A stretch of 64,000 bases of DNA from Chionoecetes opilio. Taxonomy: Eukaryota; Arthropoda; Malacostraca; Decapoda; Majidae. Under the pieces are notes generated by a model, which was not told the origin of the DNA, searched no databases, and was given only the letters and a program-made list of their open reading frames with translations. The DNA lies in the NCBI GenBank assembly GCA_016584305.1, contig JACEEZ010003525.1, positions 1 through 64,000 of the forward strand, given 5' to 3'. Shown here piece after piece: positions 47,749 to 61,000 of the stretch; within the stretch, counting starts at the first letter, position 1, and each line of letters opens with the position of its first letter. Both the position numbers and the translations under genes were made by a program.

Positions 47749-50700
47749 TGTGTTGCCAGGGTTTTCCCTGAAGTTGGTTTATACCTGGTGCCTTTGTTAT
47801 TTGAATGAAATTAATTTGGTTAGGATTTTTCCTTGATTTAAACTTGAATTGAGAATTGAAATTTGTCTTATGACTTCACTATTTGATTATAGTACGAACA
47901 CTTCTCGCTGCGGAGAGTACTGAAATGGGAATGAACTTAAGGGAAAGGGGTAGGGGTAGGGGTTAAGGGGAAAGGGTATGAGTTAAGGGGTAAGGGGAAG
48001 TGCTGCCACCAGCTCAGGCAAGTAGGTCTATGGTTTTACTTCCTGGGCACGTTTGAAAAGATATATATTAGATTTATCTTGGTAGTCGTGGTTGATACTT
48101 AGAATTACACCGAGTAAGGCTGACTCTTTTTGGAAGTGTGGGGAAGTATTATCCTAACACGCGGAATAGTCACCTGGGGTTTTTGCAATAAACACAAGAA
48201 CTATCTTTGAAACATCATCCTATTTATTCACCATGAAACATTATTTCTGTTTGAGATCTTAGACACATACATAAACTCTAATTTGGAACGGGCAAGCTCT
48301 TTAGAGCATAACCTCCCTCACAGAATCATTCTTAGAACTACCACCTATGTCCGTATCAACTGAGCACTATAGGTATACATGGAATATATATATAGGAGAG
48401 AAAATGTGAGAGTAATGAGTTGGTGTGGGGATTCACTGTACCATGTGGCCTGGTTTCTGTAGAGGAAGGAGCGAGAGACTCCCGTCGAAGCCTACAATGA
48501 AGTGTAGAGACGACTCCGTTAATAACACTTATAAGGATGGGGCAGGCCTTCTATGCGTTAGTGAAACTGAACAACTGTACCTATATATATAGAGAAATAT
48601 AGATAGATATAATATAACAAGGAAGGGGGGAAACAGGAGCGAGGTGCCGAGGTCTTACCTACAATGAAGTGTAGAGACGACTGACTCCTCGTGGTAGCTA
48701 AGGTGAAGTTGGGATGAAAGGGAATGTTCGAATTCTATGATATTGGCCTCTCCTGAAGAGCTTATAGACCCTGAATGACTAATTAACTAATGAAACAAGT
48801 GTACCTATGAAAGGGCTGCCTATAATACAGTTCTGTTACTTTGATATAGAAGAATTTAATATTTTTACTCTAATATCCAGGGAAAGTGTTATTGGGTTTC
48901 GTTTCAAGCATACGAACGCGTTTTTTAGAGCGACGTGGTATGGGAGTCTGAATAGAAATTTGGTAGACTTTCAATTTAGCGAATAACTGGACGAACCCAT
49001 CCATGTGTGACCGTGATCTTTCACTATGGTGACTATTTTGAAGGACATTAAGAATCTAGGAGTGTTCCTTGTGTGTTGCTGGAATTTGGGGGTAACTGGT
49101 ATGGGGTATTTAGAACTGGTCAACGTTACTTGAAGGATATTATTTGGGGATGATTTGATAAAAGATTACAACTTGAATGGAGGATTTAACTTAGTCTTCT
49201 GACTTCACTATATGATTATAGTTTGACCACTTCTCACTACGGAGAGTACTGAACAAGGGGGTATACTTAAGGGGAAAAGTTAATAAGGTTTAGGTTATGG
49301 GGATTTGCTGCCACCAGCCCTGATGAGTATTTCACTATGATTACTCCCGGGGCACGTTAGTTTAATATTAATATTCGATTGATCTTGGTAGTCGTGGTTG
49401 GTACGAGGGGTTATACCGAAACAAGGCTTGGACTCTCTTGGAAGTGTGGGGAATTATTGTCCTAACTCAGAATAATCACCTGGGTTTTCATAATAACACA
49501 AGAACTATATTTGTAAATGATATCCTATTTATTTTGGAAACATGGTAAGTCTCTCACTTGAGATCATCTTCAGCATATAAGGGTTAACACTATACCGAGA
49601 AAAAGCTACTCGGAAATAAGAAACTTGACTTCACATCCTGACGTAGGAATTTTCCTAAGTTATGAGATAAAGCTCTAATGAGCATAAATCTCCTTCCCTA
49701 GAATTACCCTTCAGGGAATTGCCCTACACTAGGTAACATACCACTTAATATTTATAAAGCACACATGGAAGATAGGTATCTAGTAGAGAAAGAAAAATGG
49801 CGAGACAGTGTGGTATGTGTTTCAGTAAGACCATGTGGCCATTCCAGGAGGTTTCACGCCAACCTTGAGGAGCGCGGAGAGAACACTAACTTAATATCAC
49901 TTATAAGGATGGGCGGAATATCTATGCCTTAGTGACACTGAACTGTACCTATATATTTATATAGAAATATATAGATGGAATATACTAGGGGAGAAAAACC
50001 ACCGGAGCCCGGGGCAGATGTCTTACCTTGAGGAGCGCGGAGAGAACACTAACTCGTGCCCTGCGGGCTTTCCGCACCAAGAAAAAAAAGGAACTTGTTT
50101 GGAAAGTCTCACCGTGACCTTAAATGAACAACTATAATCCCGAACCAACTTTTTAAGTAATGAAAACTCGCTTTATCCCCGAAGAGGCCGTCCCTAATAC
50201 AAACTGGCTACTTTGATATAAGAGAATTTAATGTCTTTAATCTAATATTCACGAAGGTTGGTTTTATATGTAATATCGACAATCCGAACACCTATTTCAG
50301 AGCGAGGTGGTATTGAAATTGTGTTTAGAACTTTGGTAGGCTTTCATTTTAGCGTGTATCATTATTACACCGCCCATATATGGACATAACCGAATAACGA
50401 TAGGGATTATTTTGAAAGCCATGAGGATTTTAGGAGGGCTCCTAAATCTGAGAAGATGGTTTGGAAAGAAAGAAAAGAATGGAATACGTTAGTTATGACT
50501 GATCGCAGAATAATTATCCTACGGATTGTGTCTCGCATACGGCATATCGGGGGGGGAATGGAAGGAAGGAAGAAAAAAGTGACGGGTGAAAACACGAAAG
50601 AAGATAGAACAAAATGGCGTCTAGGATGGCCAAATGTTGAGAAAAAATGGCGGAAAGCTAGAAATACGATGAGTCATCTTACCAAAGAGAAAAAAATTAA

Positions 50701-51046
50701 CTACTGACAAGACATAGCTCGGGAATTTCATAATAATAATTTTCCTACTATTTCCCGAATAATGGGCATTACACTTGATCTGATAGGAGGGTGAGGGGAG
50801 GATGAAACGCTTTGAATCCTTTAGTTATCAATGATCGCGAAATAAGTGTCCCACGAATTTTGACTTGTACCCGGAATGTCGGGAGGGGGGGGAAGGCGTG
50901 AAAGGAAGGGAGGAAGATAGAAGTGAGAATGCAAGAAGGAAGATAAATTTCACGAGAAACTAAAAGATTGAATTGCTTACGGACATAACCCGGGGATTGT
51001 ATGATAGGAATTCCCATCCCATCTCTTCCGAATAACGGGCATTACA
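47749..51046 (-). repeat. 5' LTR, interrupted by a nested solo LTR
   Basis: Portions 47749-49071 and 50778-51046 together give about 1592 bp and align to the 3' LTR without other large gaps. The break falls exactly at CTTG, which is present once in the intact LTR (45677-45680) and twice here. Confidence 0.88.
49072..50773 (-). mobile_element. Related solo LTR with CTTG target duplication
   Basis: Begins TGTGTTGCTGG and ends GGGCATTACA, the same ends as the host LTR, and shares patches of sequence (TGACTTCACTAT, CGGAGAGTACTGAA, GGTCTTACC-like words) at much lower identity. It is flanked by CTTG at 49068-49071 and 50774-50777. No internal region is present, so it is a solo LTR of a diverged subfamily that inserted into the 5' LTR after the main element did, or into its source copy before. 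Confidence 0.82.
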
Positions 51047-51238
51047 GCTCGCCGTTCCCGGAAGAGAGGAGAGTGTTCGTGCTGCTGGCGTGCGGCACGA
51101 GGACTGGCTTAATTTGTCCATATCCTGACGAGGAGTGCGGGGCACTCAGCAGGATACACTCTCCGTGTAGGGGGGCGCAGCAGGCTGCTACGCGTCGGGG
51201 ATGAGGGGGAAGAGTGGCCATGGCGGGGCTACCCGGCC
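51047..51238. other. GC-rich spacer
   Basis: A short GC-rich stretch between the LTR element and the inverted-repeat element. Nothing recognised. Confidence 0.5.
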
Positions 51239-52519
51239 GCGAATTTTTTTTTCCCTAATAGGTTTGCAAAAGTGGACGGGGCCTCGTGCCGGGCGAATAA
51301 AGAAACAAATTTTAGGGGTAACTTGCATCTTTAGTGGGCAGGTTATTTAAATTCTCTCTCTCTCTCTCTCTCCTTCTCCCTCTCTCCTTTCTCTCTCTTC
51401 CCCTCTCTCTTTTTCTCTCTCTCTCTCCTCCTCTCTTCCTTCCTCTCCTTCTCTCCTACATAAAAATTTTATCAAAAAATTTGTATATGTCATGTGCAAA
51501 ATTTTTTGGATATAATAATTTTCTGTAAGAAAATTGTTTTGTTGTGAAAAGGGCGTAAACTATATATTTACGGGGGAAAAATTACCTTACAAAGGCTCAA
51601 AAATTGTTTTTCGAACATAATATGGAAAAACAAAGACCAGATTCGTGTACCATCAGTAAAACCCATTTTGACCAATTTTTCATCCAAAGCGGTGAAAATT
51701 TTTTTTTCCCAAAAAAATCTAAAGGGGGGGGGTAGGGGGGGGAGGGCCCCCGGAATTTGGGGGGGGGGAAAAACAATTTTCATTCATATCTCATGAACCA
51801 TAAAATTTAGGAGAATACGGTAATAATTTAAAAGATGCAGCTGTTGACAGCCGCCCAGGGGGGATCCCGGGGAAATAAAATTTCTCCTAATAACCTAAAA
51901 ATAGTTTTTATTCTAAAATTCCAAAAAATTTTAATAACTAAAACGGGGCAGGTAGGAAAAACGGATAGCGCCATGGTAGATTTTGAAAGCGGGGCATAAT
52001 TTATTTACGTCATTTTTTTTTCTTTGGGTCAAGTTTCGCATAAAAACAAAAAAACAAAACGAGCCAACATTTTTAGGAATTTTCGCCAGAAAAAATTTTA
52101 ATTTTTTTTTACAACTAGTAAAAAAGATCTCAAAAACAATTGTGATTAATCTCATTTTTATTAAAGTTGTTCAATGTCATTTTCCCCTTGACGAATATTT
52201 TTTGGGGTAAATCGTTTTTGTTTGCATATACATAGTAAAAAAAATACAATTATACATGTTTTGTGCCCATGCCTAATTAATTTTGTTGTTTAAATTTTTT
52301 TTTTTGAGTTTAGAATTTAAAATAAATTCAAACAGTATGGACCGTCAAGCTATACAAAAAATAAAATTGGGAGGGTCCCATTAGAGTTTAAAGTTACACC
52401 GTCCTTTAAAATTTTTTACCTCCTGTTCCCGAGTAGTGTATATTATATATATATATATATATAAAATATTTTATAATATATTATATTATATTATATTATT
52501 ATTTTATATATTATTAAAA

Positions 52520-52596
<77 letters not shown>

Positions 52597-52679
52597 TACA
52601 AGAAAGAAGAGAGGAAGAGAGAGAGAGAATCACGAGACCCCGCCCACTTTTGCAAACCTATTAGGGAAAAAAAATTCGC
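51239..52679. mobile_element. 1.44-kb element with ~47-bp terminal inverted repeats
   Basis: GCGAATTTTTTTTTCCCTAA at 51239 continues TAGGTTTGCAAAAGTGG and GGGGCCTCGTG. The reverse complement of 52632-52679 has the same words with few differences. The interior is AT-rich with long homopolymers, a TA array (52440-52510) and GA arrays (52527-52627), and no transposase. This is a non-autonomous DNA transposon of unknown superfamily. No target duplication is clear. Confidence 0.65.
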
Positions 52680-53773
<1,094 letters not shown>

Positions 53774-56168
53774 TTATAAATTTTCATTGTATTTGTCAAG
53801 CATGCTTTTTATCAAGTTACGTTTGAAAGATTTTAAGTTTTCATCAGTAATAAAATGTTCTGGTAAGTTGTTCCAGCTTTTAGTTCCTCTTGACAAGATA
53901 CTCTGTTGTGCATGTGATGTCCTGCACAATGGTATACGTAAATCATGTGGTCTTCGGGTTACATTGTAGGGTATTGCTCTAAAGCCAAGGTCTAAAGGTA
54001 AAGAGTGTATGGATTTATGTACAAAAAGATTGGTTTGAAGGAGTATGATATCTGGAAGCTTTAAATAACTTGAAGTCTGGAAAATACTGATGGTATGGTT
54101 CATAACGATTTTTAAAGAACATAACACGTAACAAACTTTTTCTGACTAATAAAGAGGCTGTCAATGAAGGTTTTATAGGCACCGTCCCCATAAAGATGAA
54201 CAATATAAAAGATGTGGATATATTGGGTAAAATAAACTTGTAGTAAACATTTTACATTCAAATAGTGCCTTTAGTCTGTAAAGTATGCCTGTGTATAACG
54301 ATATCCTAGATTTCACCATATCAATATGTTCTTTCCATTTCAACTTACTATCTATATATATCCCTAGAAATTTAAATTCGAAAACTCATGTAATGATAGA
54401 TTATTTATCTTTATTTGTGTGTGTACTGGCTGAGTCATAAGGGGACTGGAGACCATAAAGCAAGTTTTATTAATATTTAAAGTTAATTTGTTGCTCTTAA
54501 TCCAATTTGAAACTTTATTAATTTTCATTCAATGTAATTGTAATATTTCAAGATTGTGGCCTTGAATAAAGATTGTGGTATCATCAGCAAAAAGTATGAA
54601 TTCAAGTTTATACTGCTACGAATGATGTCATTTATGTATATTAAAAAAAGCACAGGACCAAGAATTGAACCCTGGGGTACTCCACATGTGATGTCATTAT
54701 AAGGAGATGATGTATTATTATATGATATATATTGCTTTCTATGACTTAAATAACTTTTGAACCAGTTGTGAGCACTACCACGTATTCCATAGATAGATAA
54801 TTTGTGTAATAAGATTGTGTGAGAAATTGTGTCAAATGCTTTGTGAGGTCACAAAAAAACTGTTATTTGTAGCATTTTATTGTCCAGTGCATTGTAAATG
54901 TTCTGACAGATATGGTTAGACTGCTAATTCAGTGGAAAAACTGGGGACGGAATCCATGTTGAGTTGGAGTTAAAATTGAGTGTTTTGAGAGGTAACCCAT
55001 TAATCTCATTACCATACTTTTTCAAAAACTTTACTAAAGCTTGGCAATATTGAAATTGGTCTATAATTTTGCAGTAAAGAATTGTCACCTTTCTTGAAAA
55101 AAGGGACAATACGAGCAATTTTCATTCGATCTGGAAAGGTACCCTCTTGAAATGATTTATTTATAATGAATACTAGAAATGGTGAAATTATTTCAGAGCA
55201 TTCTTTTATTATTTTCATATTTATTCATCATGGCCAGGAGATGTAACTTTCATATTTGCAATTACTGTTTTATTTCAGCTGGTGTTGTAGGTCTTAATAA
55301 AAAGAAAAAGGGAGTGGTTCTGGAAGATATATGTTTAAATGGCTCTTGTGTATCTTGAATGTTATTAGCAAGTGTGCTACCTATACTGCTGAAAGGATTA
55401 TTAAATGACCTAGCCACATTTGATTATCAGTGATTGTATCGCCATTTGACAAGAAAAGAAGGTGATATCCTAGTTTTATTTTTACCCAGTAGGTTGTTGA
55501 TTATGTCCCATATTTTTTTAGGATCCCCAGCATGATCTGTAAATCTAGTTTTATAATAATTTTCTTTTGCTGTTCTTATTGTTGCCGTCAATTTATTTCT
55601 AAAGATTAAAAGTATTTTATATGTTAAAGGCCATTTTTGCATATAGCTTTTGTAGTTTATACCGTTGTTTGATCAACTTTTTAATAGGTGGTGTAATGTA
55701 TGGTTTGCCTTGATGCTTTTCTTTGATTTTTGTTGTTTTCAATGGAAAGTGCTTATTGTACAATTCTAAAAACCTATTCATATATTTATCAAAAAGATCA
55801 TTTACATCACAATCCAATGCATTTGTATTCCAGTTAAATTTTGCTAAGTCATCTTTGAAATCATATATTTTTTCAATGTCTAGTTTTCTTTTTGTGAAAG
55901 TCACTGTGTTGGAAGTATAACTATCATTGACTACTGAAAAATAACTATAAATAGGGAAATGATCACTAATTGAGTTAAATATTATCCCACTTGTTAAATA
56001 ATTATCAAAATTATTAGTCCAGATATGATCAATGATTGTGGCCGAATTTCTAGTTACACGTGTTGGTTTATTGATTGTGGAAAAGAAGTAGTAACTATGG
56101 AACATATTTATCAAAATTTGAGCATTTTTTTCATTATGATTTAAAATATTAATATTAAAGTCTCCCAT
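53774..56168 (-). pseudogene. Decayed non-LTR retrotransposon (endonuclease + RT), minus strand
   Basis: From 56168 downward the minus strand encodes the end of an APE-type endonuclease (MGDFNINILNHN, then TIIDHIWTNN and SDHFPIYS), a linker, RT motifs ([48 protein letters not shown] and a FADD-like box recoverable across frames near 54560-54690) and a C-terminal region (RRPHDLRIPL, SWNNLPEHF, LKSFKRNL) ending near 53777. Several stops and frameshifts break it into pieces (56168-55617, 55642-55427, 55218-55009, 54127-53774). It is 5'-truncated inside the endonuclease. It belongs broadly to the Jockey/CR1 group and is not the same family as the LINE at 19 kb. Confidence 0.85.
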
Positions 56169-56679
56169 AATATAAATAGGTGTCCTAGAGGTTGATAAAG
56201 TGGTAATGATATAGTTATGAGAGAGAGATGAGGAGGAGGTTCAGCTGGCACGCCAGCCTGGCGTTGTCATGGTAACTCAAATAACCAACCTCAGAACTTT
56301 TGAAATCTTTTTGTACCGCCTCTTACTATTGAAAACAGCATTGCTAATACAAGTATTACTTTATTTTTATGTTATAGAAAAGAATAATTCATGATAGAAA
56401 TGACAGGAGTAAATTTATTTATAGTAGTAAATATTATCATTCTATTTATCGCATGGGTTGGTACACCTCGCTCCCGACGTCGGGACATCATGCCGATGGG
56501 GGCAAAATCAGCCGTTCATGAAACTTATCAATGGAGTATCACGATGGTCGGGCACCCCACTCACTATCGTGTACTCGATGGAAAACGTCCATTTCTTGCA
56601 ACTGGGCCTTATCCCCGCCAGGAGCTCCGATAGGCGGTGACTGCTGGCTCCAACTCGGGCTGAAGTCAAAATAGGTGGG
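56169..56679. other. Spacer with shared short inverted motif
   Basis: Non-coding. CTTGCAACTGGGCCT at 56595-56609 is the exact inverse of 52712-52726; the two flank the decayed LINE and the GA array. Confidence 0.5.
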
Positions 56680-57300
56680 TGGTGATGGGTAATGGGTGGG
56701 GGTGATGGGTGATGGGTGTGGGGTGATGGGTGAGTGAGTGGGTGTGGGGTGATGGGTAGTGGGGGAATGGGTGGGGGGTGAGTGAATGGGTTGGGGTGAT
56801 GGGTGAGGTATAGGTGGGGTGTGATGGGAATGGGTGAGTGAATGGGTTGGGGGTGATGGGTAATGGGTGAGTGAATGGGTTGGGGTGATGGGTAATGGTT
56901 AGTGAATGGGTGGGGGACTGATGGGTGATGGTGAGGGAATAGGTGGGGGGTGATGGGTAATTGGTGAGTGAATGGGGTGGGGTGATGGGTAATGGGTGAG
57001 TGAATGGGTGGGGGGTGATGGGTAATGGTGAGTGAATGGGTGTGGGGTGATGGGTAATGGGTGAGTGAATGGGTGGGGGGTGATGGGTAATGGGTGAGTG
57101 AATGGGTGGGGGGTGATGGGTAATGGGTGAGTGAATGGGTTGGGGGTGATGGGAAATGGGTGATTGATTGATTTAATGCCAAAAAGGTGAATGTGCCAGA
57201 CAAGGGAAATGGGTGTGGGGTGATGGGTAATGGGTGAGTGAATGGGTGGGGGGTGATGGGTAATGGGTGTGGGCCCTGTGGGGTGATGGGTAATGGGTGA
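56680..57300 (+). repeat. ~32-bp GGGTGATGGGTAATGGGTGA minisatellite
   Basis: The unit GGGTGATGGGTAATGGGTGA plus GTGAATGGGTGG is repeated about eighteen times with variations, interrupted at 57155-57210 by a unique stretch. The minus strand is open for about 300 codons and encodes only His/Pro/Ser/Thr repeats, so it is not a gene. Confidence 0.9.
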
Positions 57301-57975
57301 GTGGAGGAATTCCCTATCTTCTTTGATTCCTTATTTCTTTCCTTGTCAGTTCCTCTTCTGACTCTCTTCATCCCTCCAATTTCTTCCTTACTCCTTATTC
57401 CTCCTTTCCTTCTCTCATATCTCCTTCCTTCCCTCTCTCCCACCTTCCATTATCACCCCATCATCACAAAAAGGAGGAGCGATTCCCCCTCTATCTGCAC
57501 GGGCGACTGTCAGTGCACACCCCCTCCGCTAGGATCGCTGTCGTCCATGAAATCAAAATGGCGCGCCATGCTATATCGCCCGAGTGACACCTCTCGGTGA
57601 AGCTCTCTGACTAAAGTGTTATCTACCCTATCACTGATTGATCAATTCGCTCTTATCATAATTTCAATGTAGACTTTAAGCCTAATACTTTTATGTATCA
57701 AGATTAAATTTCAGTAAAGAATATAAATATTATGCAAAAACAAAATCAAATACATGACACGGAAAATAATAAAACTCAAATCAAAGCAAAACTAGGCCAT
57801 TGATTATACAAATTGTAGAAATTAAATTGTTTGGTACCTGAATGCCATAAAACAGTCAAATTATACCGAAAACTACAAAATAAGTTATAAGAATCACCGC
57901 AACGCAAGCAGGAGTTAACGCAAGGGTGCAGACAGCCGGTGTTGGTCCGTCAGTGAGCCGCTCCGAGACTCCGCT
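57301..57975 (+). promoter_or_regulatory. Presumed GDAP1 promoter and 5' UTR region
   Basis: Upstream of the GDAP1 ATG. A TCAGT initiator-like motif lies at 57950-57954, and a GAAATCAAAATGGCGCGCCA stretch with an AAAATGGCG (YY1-like) motif at about 57550. No TATA box is evident. Core elements are inferred from motif only. Confidence 0.3.
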
Positions 57976-58053
57976 ATGTCCGCCACCACCAATAATGGCA
58001 ATGGAAACTCCCTTAAGCTGTACTACCACCCCATGTCCTTCTACTCGCAGAGG
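57976..58053 (+). CDS. GDAP1: GDAP1 exon 1
   Basis: 78 nt from ATG to an AGG/GTGAGT donor, phase 0 out. It encodes MSATTNNGNGNSLKLYYHPM then SFYSQR, the first beta strand of the thioredoxin-like domain. No upstream in-frame ATG is near, supporting this start. Confidence 0.88.
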
Positions 58054-61000
58054 GTGAGTGACGGGCAGATGCTGTAGCCCTGTATTGGTAACACTTGAGC
58101 CTGTACACACTGAGACAAAGTGTGGAGGCAGTGGCGGGACACTCGGAAACAGGCGGGCGACAGGCCAGACACTTTGGAGACACAGCCCTTTGTATCTTTG
58201 CGACTTTTGTATCTTGGCGTGTACGTGACCCAGAGACTGTGTCCAGCGACAGTCGCTGGGGCTGCGCTCCCCCAGCTAAGTCAGGTTACTTAACCAATGT
58301 CCATGTAGTGTATTGAACTAGGGTTGCCATATCTGAACAGCCAAAATTCCGGACGCCTTCACCGACACCTAAAAATTGTGCCGAAATTTTTTAGTGCCAA
58401 AAAAATTTGAGTGGCAACCCTTTATTAAACTACAGTTTTACAGTGTTTTGGGTCAAGTAAAATATGTGCCCAATAATAATATACCCTTTTTTTTTTCCTT
58501 TTCATCTATTCCAAGTTTAACTGTGTCAAAAATTTCCATGTTGACGAGAGTTGGTGCTTCGAAGAGAATTCCGGTGACGACAGCTCCATAAACCCTTGCA
58601 TTGAAACGAGAGAGAAAGGCTGCCATGTGTATCAATACTATGCTTCCCCAGGTGCTCATGACTCAATACTCTACTTCCCCAGGTGCTCATGACTCAATAC
58701 TCTACTTCCCCAGGTGCTCATGACTCAATACTATGCTTCCCCAGGTGCTCATGACTCAATACTCTACTTCCCCAGGTGCTCATGACTCAATACTATGCTT
58801 CCCCAGGTGCTCATGACTCAATACTATGCTTCCCCAGGTGCTCATGACTCAATACTCTACTTCCCCAGGTGCTCATGACTCAATACTCTACTTCCCCAGG
58901 TGCTCATGACTCAATACTCTACTTCCCCAGGTGCTCATGACTCAATACTCTACTTCCCCAGGTGCTCATGACTCAATACTCTACTTCCCCAGGTGCTCAT
59001 GACGCTGCATGAGAAGCGGGTGTCCTTCAAGAAACAGGTGGTGTCCCTGTTCGCCAAGGAGCAGTATGAGTCCTGGTTCCTGAGGCTCAACCCGCGCGGG
59101 GAAGTGCCGGTGCTCACGGACGGCGTCAAGGTCATTCCAGACTCGGTGAGGATCATTGAGTACCTGGAGGATAATTTTTGTAATGGTGAGTGTGTGATTG
59201 GATGCTGTTGTTTCGTTTTAGCTCATTGCGTTAATCATTGATCTACATATATTTATTGTTAATATTATTGTTTTTATTATATTGCTTCAATGGTGGTTTA
59301 TTATTTTTAATGAGCTTTTTTGAATGAATTTTTAATTACACATAAGCACGGGTCCCACTGTGAGGTTACGGGTCCACGTCAACCCACGTTAGAGAAGATT
59401 GCCTGACCCTGGTTGACGCAGGAATTTTTTCGCGTCAACTCACGTCAGTCTGATCACCACTTCAACGACGTTAATGCCTCGTCAGACCAGTGGCGTAGCT
59501 AGGTATTTATGATTGGGTGGGCACCTGGGAGGGCACAGTTGACTATGGGTGGGCACTAGATGAGCTGAACAAGCCCATACAGCTGAGGAGTTTGGTGGGG
59601 ACTGGGGACTTACTTTCACTTACAGTGCCAAGACCCCCCCTTGCATATTTTGCATTCTGACCAATATCAAGAGTTTATCTGATGTATGGACTATGGAAGG
59701 TTATTAGATTTTATTCTAGGAGTCTGTGTTGAGTACTGTAGGGTATCATCCAGTTGCTGATGGAGAACGAAATAAAGCAGTCATGACAAAAAATGAAATA
59801 CATATATTACCACTTATACAAAATAGAAATAACATAATTGATACTGAAAATAAAAAAAAATGCAAAGTTTTAAAGCAGCAGGCAAATAAAATAAAAAAAT
59901 TCCACTGAGAAAGTGAAAATACCTCACTTAAGCAGAATTCTTCTGTTCTTGTGGTTCTCAGCAAACTTATCAACAAATTCTTCTAAATCAAGGCTTTTAA
60001 CTCGCCTGCTTTCAATTGACAACACAGCAAGATTACCTAATCTCTCATTGCCCATTGTATTTCTCAGTGTAGTTTTGATTAATTTCAGAGCAGAAAAGCT
60101 TCCCTCTGCTGAAGCTGATGACACAGGTAATACTACATAAATTTTGGCCAGTCTGTAGAACTCAGGAAATGCCTCTTCATATGGACCAAGAATTCTCACT
60201 AAATCTAACAGTGATTTGGGCTTTTCATTGTCACTTACATCCTTATAGCGTCTTTCTAACATGCGTTTTACAGAGTGCAGCTCATGGTTAAGATTTTCCT
60301 CATTAGCACGAAATGCATGAATAAGTCCAGACATTTTCTCAAAAGATAAGAACTCCTTACTTCGTGGATTCAGTGCCTGTAATGCTTTCATAAGTTCACA
60401 TGCTTCATTATTGAAGCGCCTTGTCATTTCTGTTAACATATGATCTAGAATAGGATAGAAGAAGTTAATTCGTGTTGAATCCTTAACACTGAAATCAGAG
60501 TGTGTGCTCCCTGACTGTTTTCCAATATAATCAGTAACAACAAAATCCTGCAATTTTGTAGACAGTTAACGTTTCCTTGGTGATCTACACATTCTACACT
60601 CTGAAGTATCAAAACCATGAGCTGCTGAGTTTCTCTCAACTTCATCCCACAAATCATCAAAAGAGGCTTGGTCTGACCGCATTTCTTCATGGTGGGCTCT
60701 TACAGTTTCAATTAATTCTACAGCTTTTACCATGTCAAGATTGGCTGATTGTAGCAAATTTGATAACTGATTTATCCTACCAAGAATATGTGTCATAATG
60801 GCTAGCTTCATAGCAAACCCAGCATCTATTTGACCTAAAAGTCCTCTTGCATCAATAGCTCTGTCAGCATTGCAGTCATTTGATAAACCTTCTAGAACAC
60901 GCAGAACGGCATTCAGTCTCTCTTTCATTACTTTGCAAGTATCATACCTGCAAGCCCATCTGGTATCTGAAAGCCGTTGTAGCTCTAGTTTGCTCATTGG

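Larger units (their letters stand above)
44358..51046 (-). mobile_element. Non-autonomous LTR retrotransposon carrying captured host sequence
   Basis: Two direct LTRs (44358-45950, and 47749-49071 plus 50778-51046) each run TG...CA (TGTGTTGCC to CATTACA on the + strand). The internal region is only about 1.8 kb with no gag, protease, RT or integrase, so it must be mobilised in trans. Orientation is fixed by a primer binding site next to the LTR at 47749, which makes the minus strand the sense strand. The only sizeable frame in sense is the L23/tubulin chimera (46892-47296). The outer flanks GTTC (44354-44357) and GCTC (51047-51050) could be a 4-bp target duplication with one change. The LTRs are nearly identical, so the insertion is recent. 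Confidence 0.85.

Noticed and set aside
56508..57443. 311-codon His/Pro/Ser/Thr-rich minus-strand frame
   Set aside because: Follows the 32-bp minisatellite exactly and stops being repetitive only where the array is interrupted.
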